Shown: positions 48,648 through 58,698, counted from the stretch's first letter. The stretch: DNA of 64,000 bases from CAIVVT01 sp963757265 (GCA_963757265.1 CAVWRA010000005.1:1-64000); one strand, 5' to 3'. The notes: generated by a model not told the origin, from the letters alone. Numbers and translations: made by a program.

Positions 48648-49088
48648 TCAAGCATGCAGAGCGAGTCTCGCGCCCTCCCCGGAACCGGAGACTGGTAGGC
48701 GGTTCGCGGCGTCCGTGACGCCCGCGCGCCCGACCGCCTTCCAGGCGTCGCGCAGCGGTTCCAGGGTCTGCCGGGCCTCGATCAAGGGCTGCTCCAATTG
48801 GTAGCTCTGGGCCTGGACCAGTCGGTTGCCAACAAAGCCGTAAAGACGTCGCAGGTTCAGCGCGACTTCTCCCCCCTGCCGGGTGTCCAGCGAGTATGCC
48901 AGTTCGCCGATCAAAGCAAAAGCCTTGGTGATGCAGCGCGTGCGCGCGGCTCGATCTCCAGAGCGCAGATGTCTGCGCGCCTCTTCAATCGCCGCAATCA
49001 GGTGATCATACACAATGGCTACGAGTTCGACAGGCTCCGCACTCAGCACCTGCTGTTCCAGCTGTCCCTCGTAAGGATTTGAAAACAT
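48648..49088 (-). CDS. fliS: flagellin export chaperone FliS
   Basis: 146 residues from the ATG at 49088 (AAGGACA just upstream), preferred over the ATG seven codons earlier. NPYEGQLEQQVLSAEPVELVAIVYDHLIAAIEEARRHLRSGDRAARTRCITKAFALIGELAYSLDTRQGGEVALNLRRLYGFVGNRLVQAQ matches FliS throughout (Y-x4-Q, ELV-LLYD, L-LD-GGEIA-NL). FliS binds the flagellin C-terminus to keep it monomeric for export. No flagellin gene is in the window. It is co-transcribed with flaG (46-base gap). Confidence 0.94.
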   Translation of the reverse strand: MFSNPYEGQLEQQVLSAEPVELVAIVYDHLIAAIEEARRHLRSGDRAARTRCITKAFALIGELAYSLDTRQGGEVALNLRRLYGFVGNRLVQAQSYQLEQPLIEARQTLEPLRDAWKAVGRAGVTDAANRLPVSGSGEGARLALHA

Positions 49089-49134
49089 TGTCCTTGCCTC
49101 TATACCCAAGTTCGCGCGCCGGTCCCTGCCCTGG

Positions 49135-49428
49135 TCAGCGCGCTATCCGCTGAGGGTCTTCTGAAAGACGAAGCAGATACTCGGGTGGGATCTGCCGCAC
49201 GACTTCCTTGGTCTCTTTGTTGATCAACTGCACGACCGGACGGCCGGTCGGCTGATCGGTGGTGAACACCAATTCCTCAGTGCTTCCGAACATCCCGCTT
49301 TGATTGACTGATTTGACGGCCTGGATCAAACGCGATTGCTCGGCGCGCTCCTGCGGCGTGAACACGTACGTCGACGACTGCGCCGTCACTTGGTATAAGT
49401 TGGCAAGGCTAATGCTGTTTAGTTCCAT
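49135..49428 (-). CDS. flaG: FlaG-family flagellar protein
   Basis: 97 residues from the ATG at 49428, chosen because GGAGGG lies 4-5 bases upstream. The C-terminal half matches FlaG: LVFTTDQPTGRPVVQLINKETKEVVRQIPPEYLLRL (pattern V-ID-T-E-IRQIPPE). The N-terminal half is divergent. FlaG proteins influence filament length. A sigma-28-like promoter lies 38-65 bases upstream, fitting late-class expression with fliS. Confidence 0.88.
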   Translation of the reverse strand: MELNSISLANLYQVTAQSSTYVFTPQERAEQSRLIQAVKSVNQSGMFGSTEELVFTTDQPTGRPVVQLINKETKEVVRQIPPEYLLRLSEDPQRIAR

Positions 49429-49465
49429 GGTCCCTCCCCAGGCGGCCTCGCCCGCCACATCAGTC

Positions 49466-49493
49466 TTATCGGAGTCTGCAGCGCGCGGCTTGA
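49466..49493 (-). promoter_or_regulatory. candidate sigma-28 promoter of flaG-fliS
   Basis: Read leftward, TCAAGCCG (49493-49486), 12 bases, then TCCGATAA (49473-49466) resembles the FliA consensus TAAAGTTT-N11-GCCGATAA; the -10 matches seven of eight bases. The predicted start near 49459 leaves a leader of about 31 bases with a good ribosome-binding site. The spacer length equals that of the fliM element. Confidence 0.55.
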
Positions 49494-49563
49494 GGAGACT
49501 TTCCGCTCAACTGCGACGCCGGCCCTGCATCCCATTCGGCTAGGCCGATGTGTTCTGGATTTC

Positions 49564-50133
49564 CTAGGAAAGATTCAGCACGTCCAGCGCTGTCCCGCGC
49601 TGCTTCTCAATTTTTTTCTGCAGCAGCATGATGGCGTAGATCAATTGCTCGGGTCGCGGAGGGCAGCCGGGAACGTACACATCCACAGGAATCACCTGGT
49701 TCACGGGGATCAGCGCGTAGTTGCTGAACACGCCGGTGGAGGTGGCGCACGCGCCCATCGATATCACCCAGCGCGGTTCGGGCATCTGTTGATACAAGCG
49801 GCGGATCACCGGCGCCATCTTGTTGGAAACCCGTCCCGCGATGATCATCAGGTCACTCTGCCGCGGACTGCCGCGGAAGACCTCGGCCCCAAAGCGCGCG
49901 ATATCAAAACGTGACGCGCTCATCGCCATCATCTCGATGGCACAACAGGCCAGCCCGAACGTCATCGGCCAGATCGAGTTCTTCCGTGCCCAGTTGATCG
50001 CTTGGTCCACCTTGGTCAGCACGAGGCTGTCCTCAAAACCCGTCCCCTCGGTGTCGATCTGCGCGTACAGGCTGGCGGGCTCTTCACCCAGTTGAATCTG
50101 GTTCTCGCGAATCGAATCTTGCATGTCCCTCAT
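49564..50133 (-). CDS. nuoB: NADH-quinone oxidoreductase subunit B
   Basis: 189 residues (186 if started at ATG 50124). The N2 cluster ligands are all present: C63-C64 (TFGLACCAIEMM), C129 (SMGACATSTG) and C157 (VPGCPPRPE). SRFDIARFGAEVFRGSPRQSDLMIIAGRVSNKMAPVIRRLYQQMPEPRWVISMG is diagnostic. NuoB sits in the peripheral arm of complex I and passes electrons to quinone. It stands alone: no nuoA, nuoC or nuoD is next to it, so it is either a second copy or part of a scattered complex I. It is divergent from malQ. Confidence 0.95.
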   Translation of the reverse strand: MRDMQDSIRENQIQLGEEPASLYAQIDTEGTGFEDSLVLTKVDQAINWARKNSIWPMTFGLACCAIEMMAMSASRFDIARFGAEVFRGSPRQSDLMIIAGRVSNKMAPVIRRLYQQMPEPRWVISMGACATSTGVFSNYALIPVNQVIPVDVYVPGCPPRPEQLIYAIMLLQKKIEKQRGTALDVLNLS

Positions 50134-50276
50134 TAGAGATTATCCCACTACCAGGTGCGATTCCTGTTGTTCGATCTGCAGGTCAGGTCGGGCTTGAAGG
50201 AAAACAAGTCACTTCCGCCCATTGTGTTGGGCGGGCCCGGGCTGCCGGTCAAAACTGAGACAATAAAGGCACTCAA

Positions 50277-52565
50277 GTGACCGAACCACTGCCCCCAGAC
50301 CTACTGGACCTCCTGTGTGACAAACTCGGAGTGGACCGCGACTACTGGGACATCTGGGGCCATCAGCACCACGCTTCCACGGCCTGCCAGGCCGCCATTC
50401 TGACCTCGCTGGGGCTCGACGCTTCCAGCGCCGGCCGTTTGCGGCTCTCCGCGGAGTCCCTCGAGGCGAGCCGCTGGACCCGCGGTCTGCCCCCGGTTGT
50501 GGTGGTTTCGGTCGCCGAGCCATGGCCCGCCCTGCGGCTCACTGTGCCCGAAAGGACCGTGCCCGACGGAAACGTCGCCGTGACGCTCCGTCTGGAAACC
50601 GGTCGTCTGGACTCGTGCTTGTACGCGCTCTCCAGCCTGGCCTCGATCGAAGCTCACACGGTCGCCCAGGAGAGATACCTGGCGCTCAGTTTGCCCTTGC
50701 CCGGAGCCCCCGAGTTGGGTTACCACGACGTCCAGGCCATGGTTGAAGGCCGTCCCGGTCCTCCGCGGACCTCCACTTGCCGGCTGATCGTGGCCCCGGA
50801 GCGAGCCTGGCTGCCGGAAGTGTTGAACGACGGCGGAAAGCTGGCCGGACTGGCCGTCAGCCTGTTCGGCATTCGCTCCGATCGCAATTGGGGGATTGGC
50901 GATTTCACCGATTTGCGCCGCCTCACGCGCTGGGCCGCTTCCGCGCTGGGCGTCTCCTTCATCGGGTTGAACCCGCTCCACGCCCTGCACAACCGCGAGC
51001 CTTACAACGTCAGCCCTTACCTTCCCCTCTCCGCCTTTGCCCGCAACACCATTTATCTTGACGTCGAAGCCGTCGCCGACTTCGCCGCCTGCCCGGCGGC
51101 GCGGAGAATCACCTCGGGTGAGGGATTTCAGGCCGAACTGGCGTCCCTGCGCAGTCGCGACCAGGTCTGTTACGAAGAAGTCGCCCGCATGAAACTTGGC
51201 ATTCTCCGTCTGCTGTTCCGTCGTTTTCTGCGCGAGGAGTGGCGGCGGGGCACCGAACGGGCGCGCAGTTTTGATGCCTGGCGCCGTCAGCAGGGCGAAT
51301 TGCTCGAGCGCTTCGCGGCCTATTGCGCCCTGGACGAGGTCCTGCACGCAGGCGACCGCGAAATGTGGATCTGGCAGGACTGGCCGGAGCCTTACCGTTC
51401 GCCCGAGACTCTGGCCACCCGCAAGTTCGCCGACAGCCATTGGCGCCGCGTCTTGTTTCATGAGTGGTTGCAATGGCAGGTCGATCTCCAACTGGCGGCC
51501 GCCCAGAAGGAGGCGCTGGACGCCGGCATGACGATTGGGCTGTACCACGATCTAGCGCTGGCCACCGACAAATGCGGAGCGGATTTGTGGGCCCATAGCC
51601 GCTATTACGCCAGCGGATGCCGTGTCGGCTCGCCACCGGACAGTTTCGCTCCCGAAGGCCAGGATTGGGCCTTTCCGCCGCCCAATTCCACCGCGCACCG
51701 CGAGGACGGCTACCGGTTGTTTGTCGAGACCATCCGCCGCAACAGCAGCCATGGCGGCGCGTTGCGGATCGATCACTTCATGCGCTTCTGTCGGCTGTTC
51801 TGGATCCCCGACGGACTGGCAGCCAATCAGGGGACCTACGTGCGTGAATGCTGTGAGGACCTGCTGCGCATCCTCGCCCTGGAGAGCGTGCGTCGCCGTT
51901 TCCTGGTGGTTGGAGAGGATCTGGGCACTGTTCCACCTGAACTGCGCGCAGCCATGGAACGATTTGGGATTCTCAGTTATCGCCTGTTCTATTTCGAGCG
52001 GGGTTGGGACGGCGAGCCTACGCGCCCGCAGGACTATCCCCAGCATGCTCTGGTCTCCTCCACTACCCACGACCTTCCGACGCTGGCCGGTTTCTGGGCT
52101 GGCAAGGACATCGAGGCCCGTCGCGCGAACGGTCTGATGCCCGATCCCTCGCAGCATCGCCGGCAGCTCGAGGAGCGCCGCACGGACAAGCTGAAACTAC
52201 TTAACGCGCTGATTCGGGAGGGCTTCCTGCCGCCGGGGTTCCCGGGCGAAGCGGTCGATTGGAGTGAACTGACGGGTGAGCTGCACAACGCCATCATCGG
52301 CTACCTCGCATCGACCCCTGCCATGCTGCTGCTGCTGAACCAGGAAGACCTGACCAAGGAACTGGAGCAACAAAACCTGCCCGGTACAACATGGCAATAC
52401 CCCAATTGGAAGAGGAAGATGCGCTTCTCGCTGGAGGAGCTGGAATCCTCGCCGCGGGCCGACGATTTTGCGCGCATGTTTCGCGCCTGGATGGCTCGGA
52501 CGGGTCGGCTCAACCCCGTCCGAGGCGCCATTTTCGACCCTGAGAAGACCGCCAAAACATCGTGA
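50277..52565 (+). CDS. malQ: 4-alpha-glucanotransferase (amylomaltase, GH77)
   Basis: 762 residues with a GTG start. A long N-terminal part (1-190) precedes the GH77 barrel, as in MalQ of enteric type. Family signatures: VSLFGIRSDRNWGIGDFTDL, NPLHAL..REPYNVSPYLPLSAFARNTIYLDVEAV, GLYHDLALATDKCGADLWA, GSPPDSFAPEGQDWAFPP, GGALRIDHFMRFCRLFWIP (catalytic Asp in RIDH), VVGEDLGTVPPELRAAM, and STTHDLPTLAGFW. It transfers glucan segments between maltodextrins in glycogen/maltodextrin metabolism. The ribosome-binding site is weak (AAGG, 8 bases). Confidence 0.95.
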   Translation: MTEPLPPDLLDLLCDKLGVDRDYWDIWGHQHHASTACQAAILTSLGLDASSAGRLRLSAESLEASRWTRGLPPVVVVSVAEPWPALRLTVPERTVPDGNVAVTLRLETGRLDSCLYALSSLASIEAHTVAQERYLALSLPLPGAPELGYHDVQAMVEGRPGPPRTSTCRLIVAPERAWLPEVLNDGGKLAGLAVSLFGIRSDRNWGIGDFTDLRRLTRWAASALGVSFIGLNPLHALHNREPYNVSPYLPLSAFARNTIYLDVEAVADFAACPAARRITSGEGFQAELASLRSRDQVCYEEVARMKLGILRLLFRRFLREEWRRGTERARSFDAWRRQQGELLERFAAYCALDEVLHAGDREMWIWQDWPEPYRSPETLATRKFADSHWRRVLFHEWLQWQVDLQLAAAQKEALDAGMTIGLYHDLALATDKCGADLWAHSRYYASGCRVGSPPDSFAPEGQDWAFPPPNSTAHREDGYRLFVETIRRNSSHGGALRIDHFMRFCRLFWIPDGLAANQGTYVRECCEDLLRILALESVRRRFLVVGEDLGTVPPELRAAMERFGILSYRLFYFERGWDGEPTRPQDYPQHALVSSTTHDLPTLAGFWAGKDIEARRANGLMPDPSQHRRQLEERRTDKLKLLNALIREGFLPPGFPGEAVDWSELTGELHNAIIGYLASTPAMLLLLNQEDLTKELEQQNLPGTTWQYPNWKRKMRFSLEELESSPRADDFARMFRAWMARTGRLNPVRGAIFDPEKTAKTS

Positions 52566-52616
52566 ATTCAGCGTGCGTGGCGGGCAGAGTGAATTCTCGC
52601 CAAGATTCAGCTAAGC

Positions 52617-52632
52617 CTTTTATTCATAAAAG
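52617..52632 (+). terminator. possible stem-loop after malQ
   Basis: CTTTTA (52617-52622) pairs with TAAAAG (52627-52632) around TTCA, 52 bases past the malQ stop in an AT-rich patch. The stem is weak. It may instead be part of the promoter or operator of the following glycosidase gene. Two copies of GTGAATTC (52562 and 52590) lie just upstream. Confidence 0.25.
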
Positions 52633-52710
52633 ATAGATGCTTATCAACCACAAAGACGCCGTGCCGCGGGAGAGTGCGAAAAGCGGCATTTTTCAGGAAA
52701 TGAGAGAGGG

Positions 52711-54948
52711 ATGAGGACCATGCGAGGGTGGCGAAGGCGATCGATTCTGCTGAGTGTGGCCATGGGGCTTGCCGGACTGGGCGCGATCTACGCAGCCGCT
52801 CCAAACCAGCGCTACAGCCGGGCGGTCATCCGCAACGAAGCCGAGCCGGGTGCGAGATACAGCTCCGGGCTCACGGTGTGCGACGAGGCGCTCAGAAGCG
52901 GGCATTGGATCAACCGCTACTGGCTCGCCACGGGCATGATTAAGCCGGAGTTTCACCTCGAGGGAGAGAAGCAGTCCGGCGTCGCCCCGCTTGCTGATGC
53001 CTTCGAACTCGCGATGGAGGGCCAGGACCTGGGAGGGAGCTGGAAGTGGGTGAAGGCCTATCAGGAGCAGGTCCGGACGCCGTCCGAAGGTCTGCTGGTG
53101 ACCGTCGAACTCGAGAGCAGTGCGAGGCCTGTCGGCGTCAAGATCAGGACGCTGCTCGGCGGTGGACCGGTGCTGGTTCGCTGGCTCGAGGTCACCAATC
53201 ACGGGAGCGAAGGCACGGCGATCACACGAGTATCGCCTTGGGCGGGGACGCTCTGGAATACGGCGAATTATAAGGAGAGGATCGAGAAGGAGAGCGATCC
53301 TTTTGAAGTGGCTTACGCCTCGATCCAGGAATGGGGCAACGAAGGGGCCTGGAAGTTCCAGTCGATCGCGAACGACACGAGGAGCATCGCGGGCACGCAC
53401 GGGAAGTCGGGGTGGGGCCATCCCACGTTCTTCGCCCACAACCGGGTGACCGGTGAATGGTTCGCCGGCTCACTGGGCTACAGCGGGAACTGGAAAGCGA
53501 GTGTCTGGGGCGCGACCGACGAGGCACGCGATCGGGCCAGGCTGTTGTTCTCGCTGGGTCCCGCGGCGGCCGATCCGGCGCTTCGAGTTCTGGATCCCGG
53601 TGAAACCGTCAAGACTCCGGAAACGCACATGCTTCTCATGGCAGCGGACCTGGACCATGTCATCCAGGCGCTGCACGAGCACGTGCGGAGGGAAGTGATC
53701 CTGCCGCCCATTCCGGGCCGCGAATACCAGGTGGAGTCGAATCACCGCGGCTATATCGTGGACCACGAGAGCGAGCCCGGGCTGCTGAGAGAGATCGACC
53801 TGGCGCACGATGTGGGCGCGGAGGAATTCCTGATCGACGCCGGCTGGTTCGGCCCGGATCCGAACGTGTGGTGGAAAAACGTCGGCGATTGGCATGCGGG
53901 TTCCTGGCTACCCAACGACATCACGCCCGTTCGCGAGTACGCGCGCAAGAATGGCATGCTGTTCGGCCTGTGGGTGGAGATCGAAAGCGCGGGCGAAGCC
54001 AGCGAGTTGCGCAAGCAGCACCCGGAGTGGCTCATGAGGCGCGACGGCAAACCGGTAGCCGGCGGGCGCCAACTCGATCTGACCAGGCCGGAAGTGGCGG
54101 CGTGGGTGGAGTCGGAAATCGCGCGGCTCATTCAGAAGTACGACCTCGACATGTTCCGCCTCGATTACAACCACAGCGTCGAGGAGGGCGGCAATCGAAT
54201 CAAGGACGGATTCACGGAAAATCTGATGTGGCGCTACGTCGATAGCCTATATGGCATCTTCGACCGAATCCACCAGCGTTTTCCAAATGTGATTCTGCAG
54301 AACTGCGCCGGCGGCGGAGGCCGTCTCGACCTCGGCATCCTGCGGCGTTTTCACAACACCGAACTCTCCGACTGGATGCGGGGTCCCCGGAATCTCAAGA
54401 TCCTGAACGGAATGACGTGGATCCTGCCGCCCGAGATTCTGTTGCGCACCTTTGGGACTGAAGTGGGCGACCACGCGACCGATGGCGACCTCAATGAACA
54501 GTTGCGCATCGCGATGATCAGCCGGCCGATTTTCCGGGGAATCAGCCCGACGATCGAGGATTTCAACCCCATCGCGCACCAGACCATCCGCGAGGCGGTG
54601 CAGGTGTTTAAAGACGAAGTGCGGCCGATCATGATCAACAGCAAGGTGTACCATCACACTCCGCTGCTGGAAATGAGGGGGCCCTCGCCGTGGCTGGTTC
54701 TGGAGTATGCGACGCAGGATGGGGGGCGGGCGGTAGCTACGTTGTTCCGCACATCGGCCGCCGGGGACAGCACCTATGTGTTCCGGCCGCGGGGATTGGA
54801 TTTCGGCCAGAATTATCGTGTGAAGCTGATGAACAGCGGGCAGGTGATCGAGATGGAGGGGGCGCGCCTGCTGCAGGCCGGCATCCCGGTGCGCATCGAG
54901 AATCCGATGGGCTCCGAGATGCTGATCTTTGAAGGAAACCAACCATGA
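52711..54948 (+). CDS. secreted GH36-family alpha-galactosidase-like glycosidase
   Basis: 745 residues. An N-terminal signal segment (RGWRRRSILLSVAMGLAGLGAIYAAA) precedes a beta-supersandwich domain (about 35-320). The GH36 barrel follows: EFLIDAGWFGPDPNVWWKNVGDWHA, GLWVEIESAGEASELRKQHPEW, the nucleophile strand DMFRLDYNH with D485, and the acid/base D554 in ELSDWMRGP. ILQNCAGGGGRLDLGILRR is also typical. GH36 enzymes release terminal alpha-galactose or alpha-N-acetylgalactosamine; the FRLDYN form (instead of KWDMN) leaves the exact specificity open. Its stop overlaps the next start (ATGA at 54945), so both act on the same substrate class. Confidence 0.9.
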   Translation: MRTMRGWRRRSILLSVAMGLAGLGAIYAAAPNQRYSRAVIRNEAEPGARYSSGLTVCDEALRSGHWINRYWLATGMIKPEFHLEGEKQSGVAPLADAFELAMEGQDLGGSWKWVKAYQEQVRTPSEGLLVTVELESSARPVGVKIRTLLGGGPVLVRWLEVTNHGSEGTAITRVSPWAGTLWNTANYKERIEKESDPFEVAYASIQEWGNEGAWKFQSIANDTRSIAGTHGKSGWGHPTFFAHNRVTGEWFAGSLGYSGNWKASVWGATDEARDRARLLFSLGPAAADPALRVLDPGETVKTPETHMLLMAADLDHVIQALHEHVRREVILPPIPGREYQVESNHRGYIVDHESEPGLLREIDLAHDVGAEEFLIDAGWFGPDPNVWWKNVGDWHAGSWLPNDITPVREYARKNGMLFGLWVEIESAGEASELRKQHPEWLMRRDGKPVAGGRQLDLTRPEVAAWVESEIARLIQKYDLDMFRLDYNHSVEEGGNRIKDGFTENLMWRYVDSLYGIFDRIHQRFPNVILQNCAGGGGRLDLGILRRFHNTELSDWMRGPRNLKILNGMTWILPPEILLRTFGTEVGDHATDGDLNEQLRIAMISRPIFRGISPTIEDFNPIAHQTIREAVQVFKDEVRPIMINSKVYHHTPLLEMRGPSPWLVLEYATQDGGRAVATLFRTSAAGDSTYVFRPRGLDFGQNYRVKLMNSGQVIEMEGARLLQAGIPVRIENPMGSEMLIFEGNQP

Positions 54949-56757
54949 AATCGTGGCATCGAGTGGCACAAGACTTCGAGGGCGGCCGCGGCACTAGCCG
55001 GCGTAGCTTCCTGGGTGGCAGCCTGCTGGGCGGGACCCTGGCTGCGCTGGCCACGGGCGGCTGGCTCAGAGCCGGCGCCGCGGAACAACCGGTCCCCATC
55101 CGTTTCACCGATATCGAGATCGGCGGCGACGTTGCGGAACGGGCCCGGCAGAACTTCGATCGTCTCGAGACGGAGTACTTCCAGCCGGCGCAGGTCTTCC
55201 AGCGCGAGGTCAACCATGATTGGCCGGGGGACACGCCGGGGCGGCTGGTGCTGGGTCTGGCGCTACTCTCGCAAGCGACGCACCGCGAAGCGCAGTACCT
55301 GGACGAGACGCTCCGGCTTTACCCGGCCAAGATGAACGAGCAGGGCTACTTCGGCCATTTGCACAGCAACGACGCAATCGATGAACAGCAGTTCTCAGGT
55401 CACGGGTGGGTGCTGCGGGGACTTTGCGAGTGCTACCGATGGCGGAAGGACGAGCGTGTGTTGGACATGATCCAGCGCATCGTCAAGAATCTGGCGCTGC
55501 CGACGCGCGGCTTCCACAAGAACTACCCGATCGATCCTAACTTGCGCAAGAAAACCGGCGCGTACGCGGGTACGATCTCGGGCCGGATCGGCAACTGGTC
55601 GGTGTCGAGCGACATCGGCTGCGATTTTATCTTTCTGGACGGCATCACGCAGGCTTACCAGTTGCTGCCGACGCGAGAGCTGAAGGACTTGTGCCAGGAG
55701 ATGGTGAGCCGATTCCTGGAAGTCAACCTGGCCGGGATCAAGGTCCAGACGCACTCCACGCTGACGACGCTGCGCGCCTTACTGCGCTATTGGGAGATGA
55801 CCCGCGAGCCGGGCCTGCTGGAGGCCGTCGAACAGCGCTACCTGCTGTACCGTACAGAGGCCATGACCGAGAACTACGAGAATTACAACTGGTTCGGCCG
55901 CCCGGAATGGACGGAGCCTTGCGCGGTGGTCGATTCCTTCATGGTGGCAACGCAACTGTGGCAGCACACCGGCAAGCCCGGGTATCTCGAGGACGCGCAC
56001 CACATCTACTTCAACGGACTCACGGCGGGCCAGCGCGCCAATGGCGGCTTCGGAGCGAACACCTGCTCAGGCGCGCACGATCCGTTCCTCGCGATCAGCG
56101 TGTACGAGGCTTACTGGTGCTGCACCATGCGCGGCGCGGAGGGCTTGTCGCGGGCAGTCGAATCCGCCTATTACACTACGCCGTTGAACGCTCTGGGTTC
56201 CGTTCTATTGGGAGAGCAGGGCGAAACTGCAACTTGCAAACGGCGTTGTCACGCTGGGCCAAACTACCGGCTACCCCTACGACGGGACCGTGGCTTTCAA
56301 CGTGCTGAACAGTACGCTGCGCGGCGACGTGGAGCTGAGACTGGTCGCGCCGTCCTGGACCAGCGGTCATGAGCTTCGCCGCAACGGCGAGACCGTGCCG
56401 TGCACGCACACACAGGGCTTCCTGATCTGCCGGGTCCCGCTCGCTGAGGGTGACAAACTGGCGCTGAGCTTCACTCAGAAAACAGGCAGCGAGCCCACGT
56501 TCAACCGGCACAGCATCTCCGGCTACCACACCTTCCGTTCGGGCCCGCTCATCTTAGGCTATGAAATCCCGACTCGGGGCAACGACGGTCCGACAAAGCT
56601 CGCGCTGAAAGGGAACGCCGAGCTCATCGCGGCGGGACCGGGAGTTTACCGTGTCAAGGACGCCGATGTGCAGCTAGCTCGAATCAACGATCTCAATCAC
56701 CGCGTGATTGGACCGAAAGACCTGTGCCGCCGACAGATCCTGTTCCAGGACGCCTGA
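54945..56757 (+). pseudogene. Tat-exported GH127-like beta-L-arabinofuranosidase family protein, frameshifted
   Basis: The first frame (from ATG 54945) has a Tat signal (SRRSFLGGSLLGGTLAALA) and a DUF1680/GH127-type alpha-barrel: GYFGHLHSNDAIDEQQFSGHGWVLRGLCEYYR-like helices and the zinc/catalytic cysteines E324-P-C326 (EWTEPC) and C392-C393 (YWCCTMRGAEGLSRA). After LNAL (about 56193) the reading continues in the +1 frame (VPFYWESRAKLQLANGVVTLGQTTGYPYDGT, then to 56757), which encodes the C-terminal beta-sandwich. Adding one base in GCTCTGGGTTCC (56188-56200) restores LNALWVPFYW. Either a one-base deletion inactivates the gene or this is a sequencing error. Confidence 0.85.
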
Positions 56758-56887
56758 GCGGGCGTGGCGCGTTGACCTGACTGGAGCGCTTCTTCCGGCT
56801 TGCTGATTCGACTGAGTCGTCCGGTTCGTCAACGGGCCGGCGATTGCCATCGCGCCCGCAGCTTTTTCTACAAATCCGCAGCGCAAC

Positions 56888-58453
56888 CTACCGGGGCGCC
56901 GGCGCACTGGGGCTGGAGTTCAGGCGTTGCACGAACAGAGTGCAAACCGCCGCGCGCAAGTTTGTTTTCGCTACCGGCCCGTTGAGGGTGAATTCGAGAT
57001 AGGCGCGCCGGTTGGCATCGTAGCGCGGCCAAACGGGCAATCCGCGGCCATTCGGATCGCCGGACCGCGCAAAGTTGGTCCAGTAACCCTGAACCTCCGC
57101 GGTGCGCTGCGGGTCCGGGTCGGCGCTCTCCTTCACGCCGCGAGTGCCGAAGACGAACTGCAGTTCGCCCGAGTGCGGCACGCCGCTCGAGTCGGGTCCC
57201 ACCGTGAACTCGTACTGGTAGGTGGGAAAATGCGCGGCATGTTGGCCCGCGATCAGCACGCCCGGGCAGCGGAAAGCCATATCGGTGCTGAATTGGGAAC
57301 CCACGCCGCCGTAGGGTGGATAGCTCTCCGCGGCCGGCTCGCCGGCGAGCCCGTAGAGTTTCAATGCCTGCGGCGCGAGCGGTCCGAAGAACTGCGCCAC
57401 GGCTTTCCGCAGCGCCTCGTCGTCGCCATTGAATGCAAACTCGCGACCGGTGTTGCCGATCAGCAGCGGCACCGGCGCCTGTCTGCCGGCAGCGAAAACG
57501 GCGGCCGGCGATTCGGGGATGGCGTAGCCATCGATGCTCGGGGCCGGCCGGCCTTCACCCCCGCCGCCATAGGGTGGCGAAGCCTTGAGGATCTCCGCGA
57601 CGCTAAGCGCGCGAAGGTAAGCAATCGCCCCGGTCGCCGGCGCGTTGAGCCTGGTGGCCAGCGCCTGGCCGGCATGGTCGGCCTGAGCGGCAGTCGCGGT
57701 GGGCCGGCCCTGGATCAAGACCGTGCCGCTTTGTCCGATCACGCGCTGAAACAGGCCGCGAGCGAGCGGTAAGACCATCAGCAGGCCTGCATCCATGGCG
57801 CCCGCCGACTGCCCGAAGATCGTCACGCGCCGCGGATCACCGCCGAATCGGGCGATGTTGGCCTGAACCCATTGCAGCGCGGCAATCAGGTCCAGCAGGC
57901 CGTAGTTGCCGGAAGCGTGATGCGGCGACTCGGCCGTCAATTCAGGATGGCCGATGAAGCCCAGCACGCCGAGCCGGTATTGCACACTCACCAGGACAAC
58001 GCCGAAGCGCGCCAGTTTCTCGCCGTCAAATGGCGGTTCGATGCCGCCCGCGCCCAGCGCCCAGCCGCCCATGTTGGCGCCCCCGTGGATCCACACCATG
58101 ACGGGCTTCTTTGTTTTGGCCGGCCATTCGGAGTTCCACAGATTCAGGGTGAGGCAATCCTCACTGCCCAGCGCGGCGGCACGAGCGTTCCATTCGGCCG
58201 CGACCTGGGCGCACGGCGCACCGTAGCGCGTCGCGTCACGGATGCCGCTCCATGGCCGCACGGGCTGCGGCTCGCGCCAGCGCAGTTCTCCAACCGGAGG
58301 CTGAGCGAATGGGATCGCCTGAAATACCGCTCCACCGGCCGCGCTGAGGCGGCCCTGGACTTCGCCGCCTGTCACTTCAACGACGGGTCCGGCCGCGGCC
58401 AGAGCAGTCCCGGCAGCCAACAATAGCGTCAAAAGCGAATGGAGGGCTGGCAT
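56888..58453 (-). CDS. secreted type-B carboxylesterase
   Basis: 521 residues from the ATG at 58453, which gives a signal peptide (LHSLLTLLLAAGTALAAAG). The alpha/beta-hydrolase is complete: oxyanion loop HGG (123-125, VWIHGGANMGG), nucleophile S216 in FGQSAGAMDAGLL, acid E338 (NTGREFAFNG) and H427 (GVPHSGELQFVFG). EDCLTLNLW (98-106) and FGGDPRRVTIFGQSAG are family signatures. The substrate is an ester of unknown kind; proximity to arabinose/galactose hydrolases suggests deacylation of plant glycans (inference). Single gene, converging with the GH127-like gene. Confidence 0.93.
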   Translation of the reverse strand: MPALHSLLTLLLAAGTALAAAGPVVEVTGGEVQGRLSAAGGAVFQAIPFAQPPVGELRWREPQPVRPWSGIRDATRYGAPCAQVAAEWNARAAALGSEDCLTLNLWNSEWPAKTKKPVMVWIHGGANMGGWALGAGGIEPPFDGEKLARFGVVLVSVQYRLGVLGFIGHPELTAESPHHASGNYGLLDLIAALQWVQANIARFGGDPRRVTIFGQSAGAMDAGLLMVLPLARGLFQRVIGQSGTVLIQGRPTATAAQADHAGQALATRLNAPATGAIAYLRALSVAEILKASPPYGGGGEGRPAPSIDGYAIPESPAAVFAAGRQAPVPLLIGNTGREFAFNGDDEALRKAVAQFFGPLAPQALKLYGLAGEPAAESYPPYGGVGSQFSTDMAFRCPGVLIAGQHAAHFPTYQYEFTVGPDSSGVPHSGELQFVFGTRGVKESADPDPQRTAEVQGYWTNFARSGDPNGRGLPVWPRYDANRRAYLEFTLNGPVAKTNLRAAVCTLFVQRLNSSPSAPAPR

Positions 58454-58698
58454 ATGGATCCCTTTCCTGGGCAGAAGCAGAGCTGGGCGCGTCGCGTGCA
58501 AGACGAAATCCTACTCTTTCCGAATGCAGTTGTGAAGTTGACCCCCAGCGGCCGCTTCCGCGCTGCGATCCGTCAAGTGCGATTCACATTCAGGACCGGC
58601 TTGGCCACGAGATCGCCAGTCCGGCCGCCGTTGTGAGAGAGTAAAGACACCGCATCGACCTCAGGATTCTCTGAATGGAGTCGGACCCCAGGAGCAAG

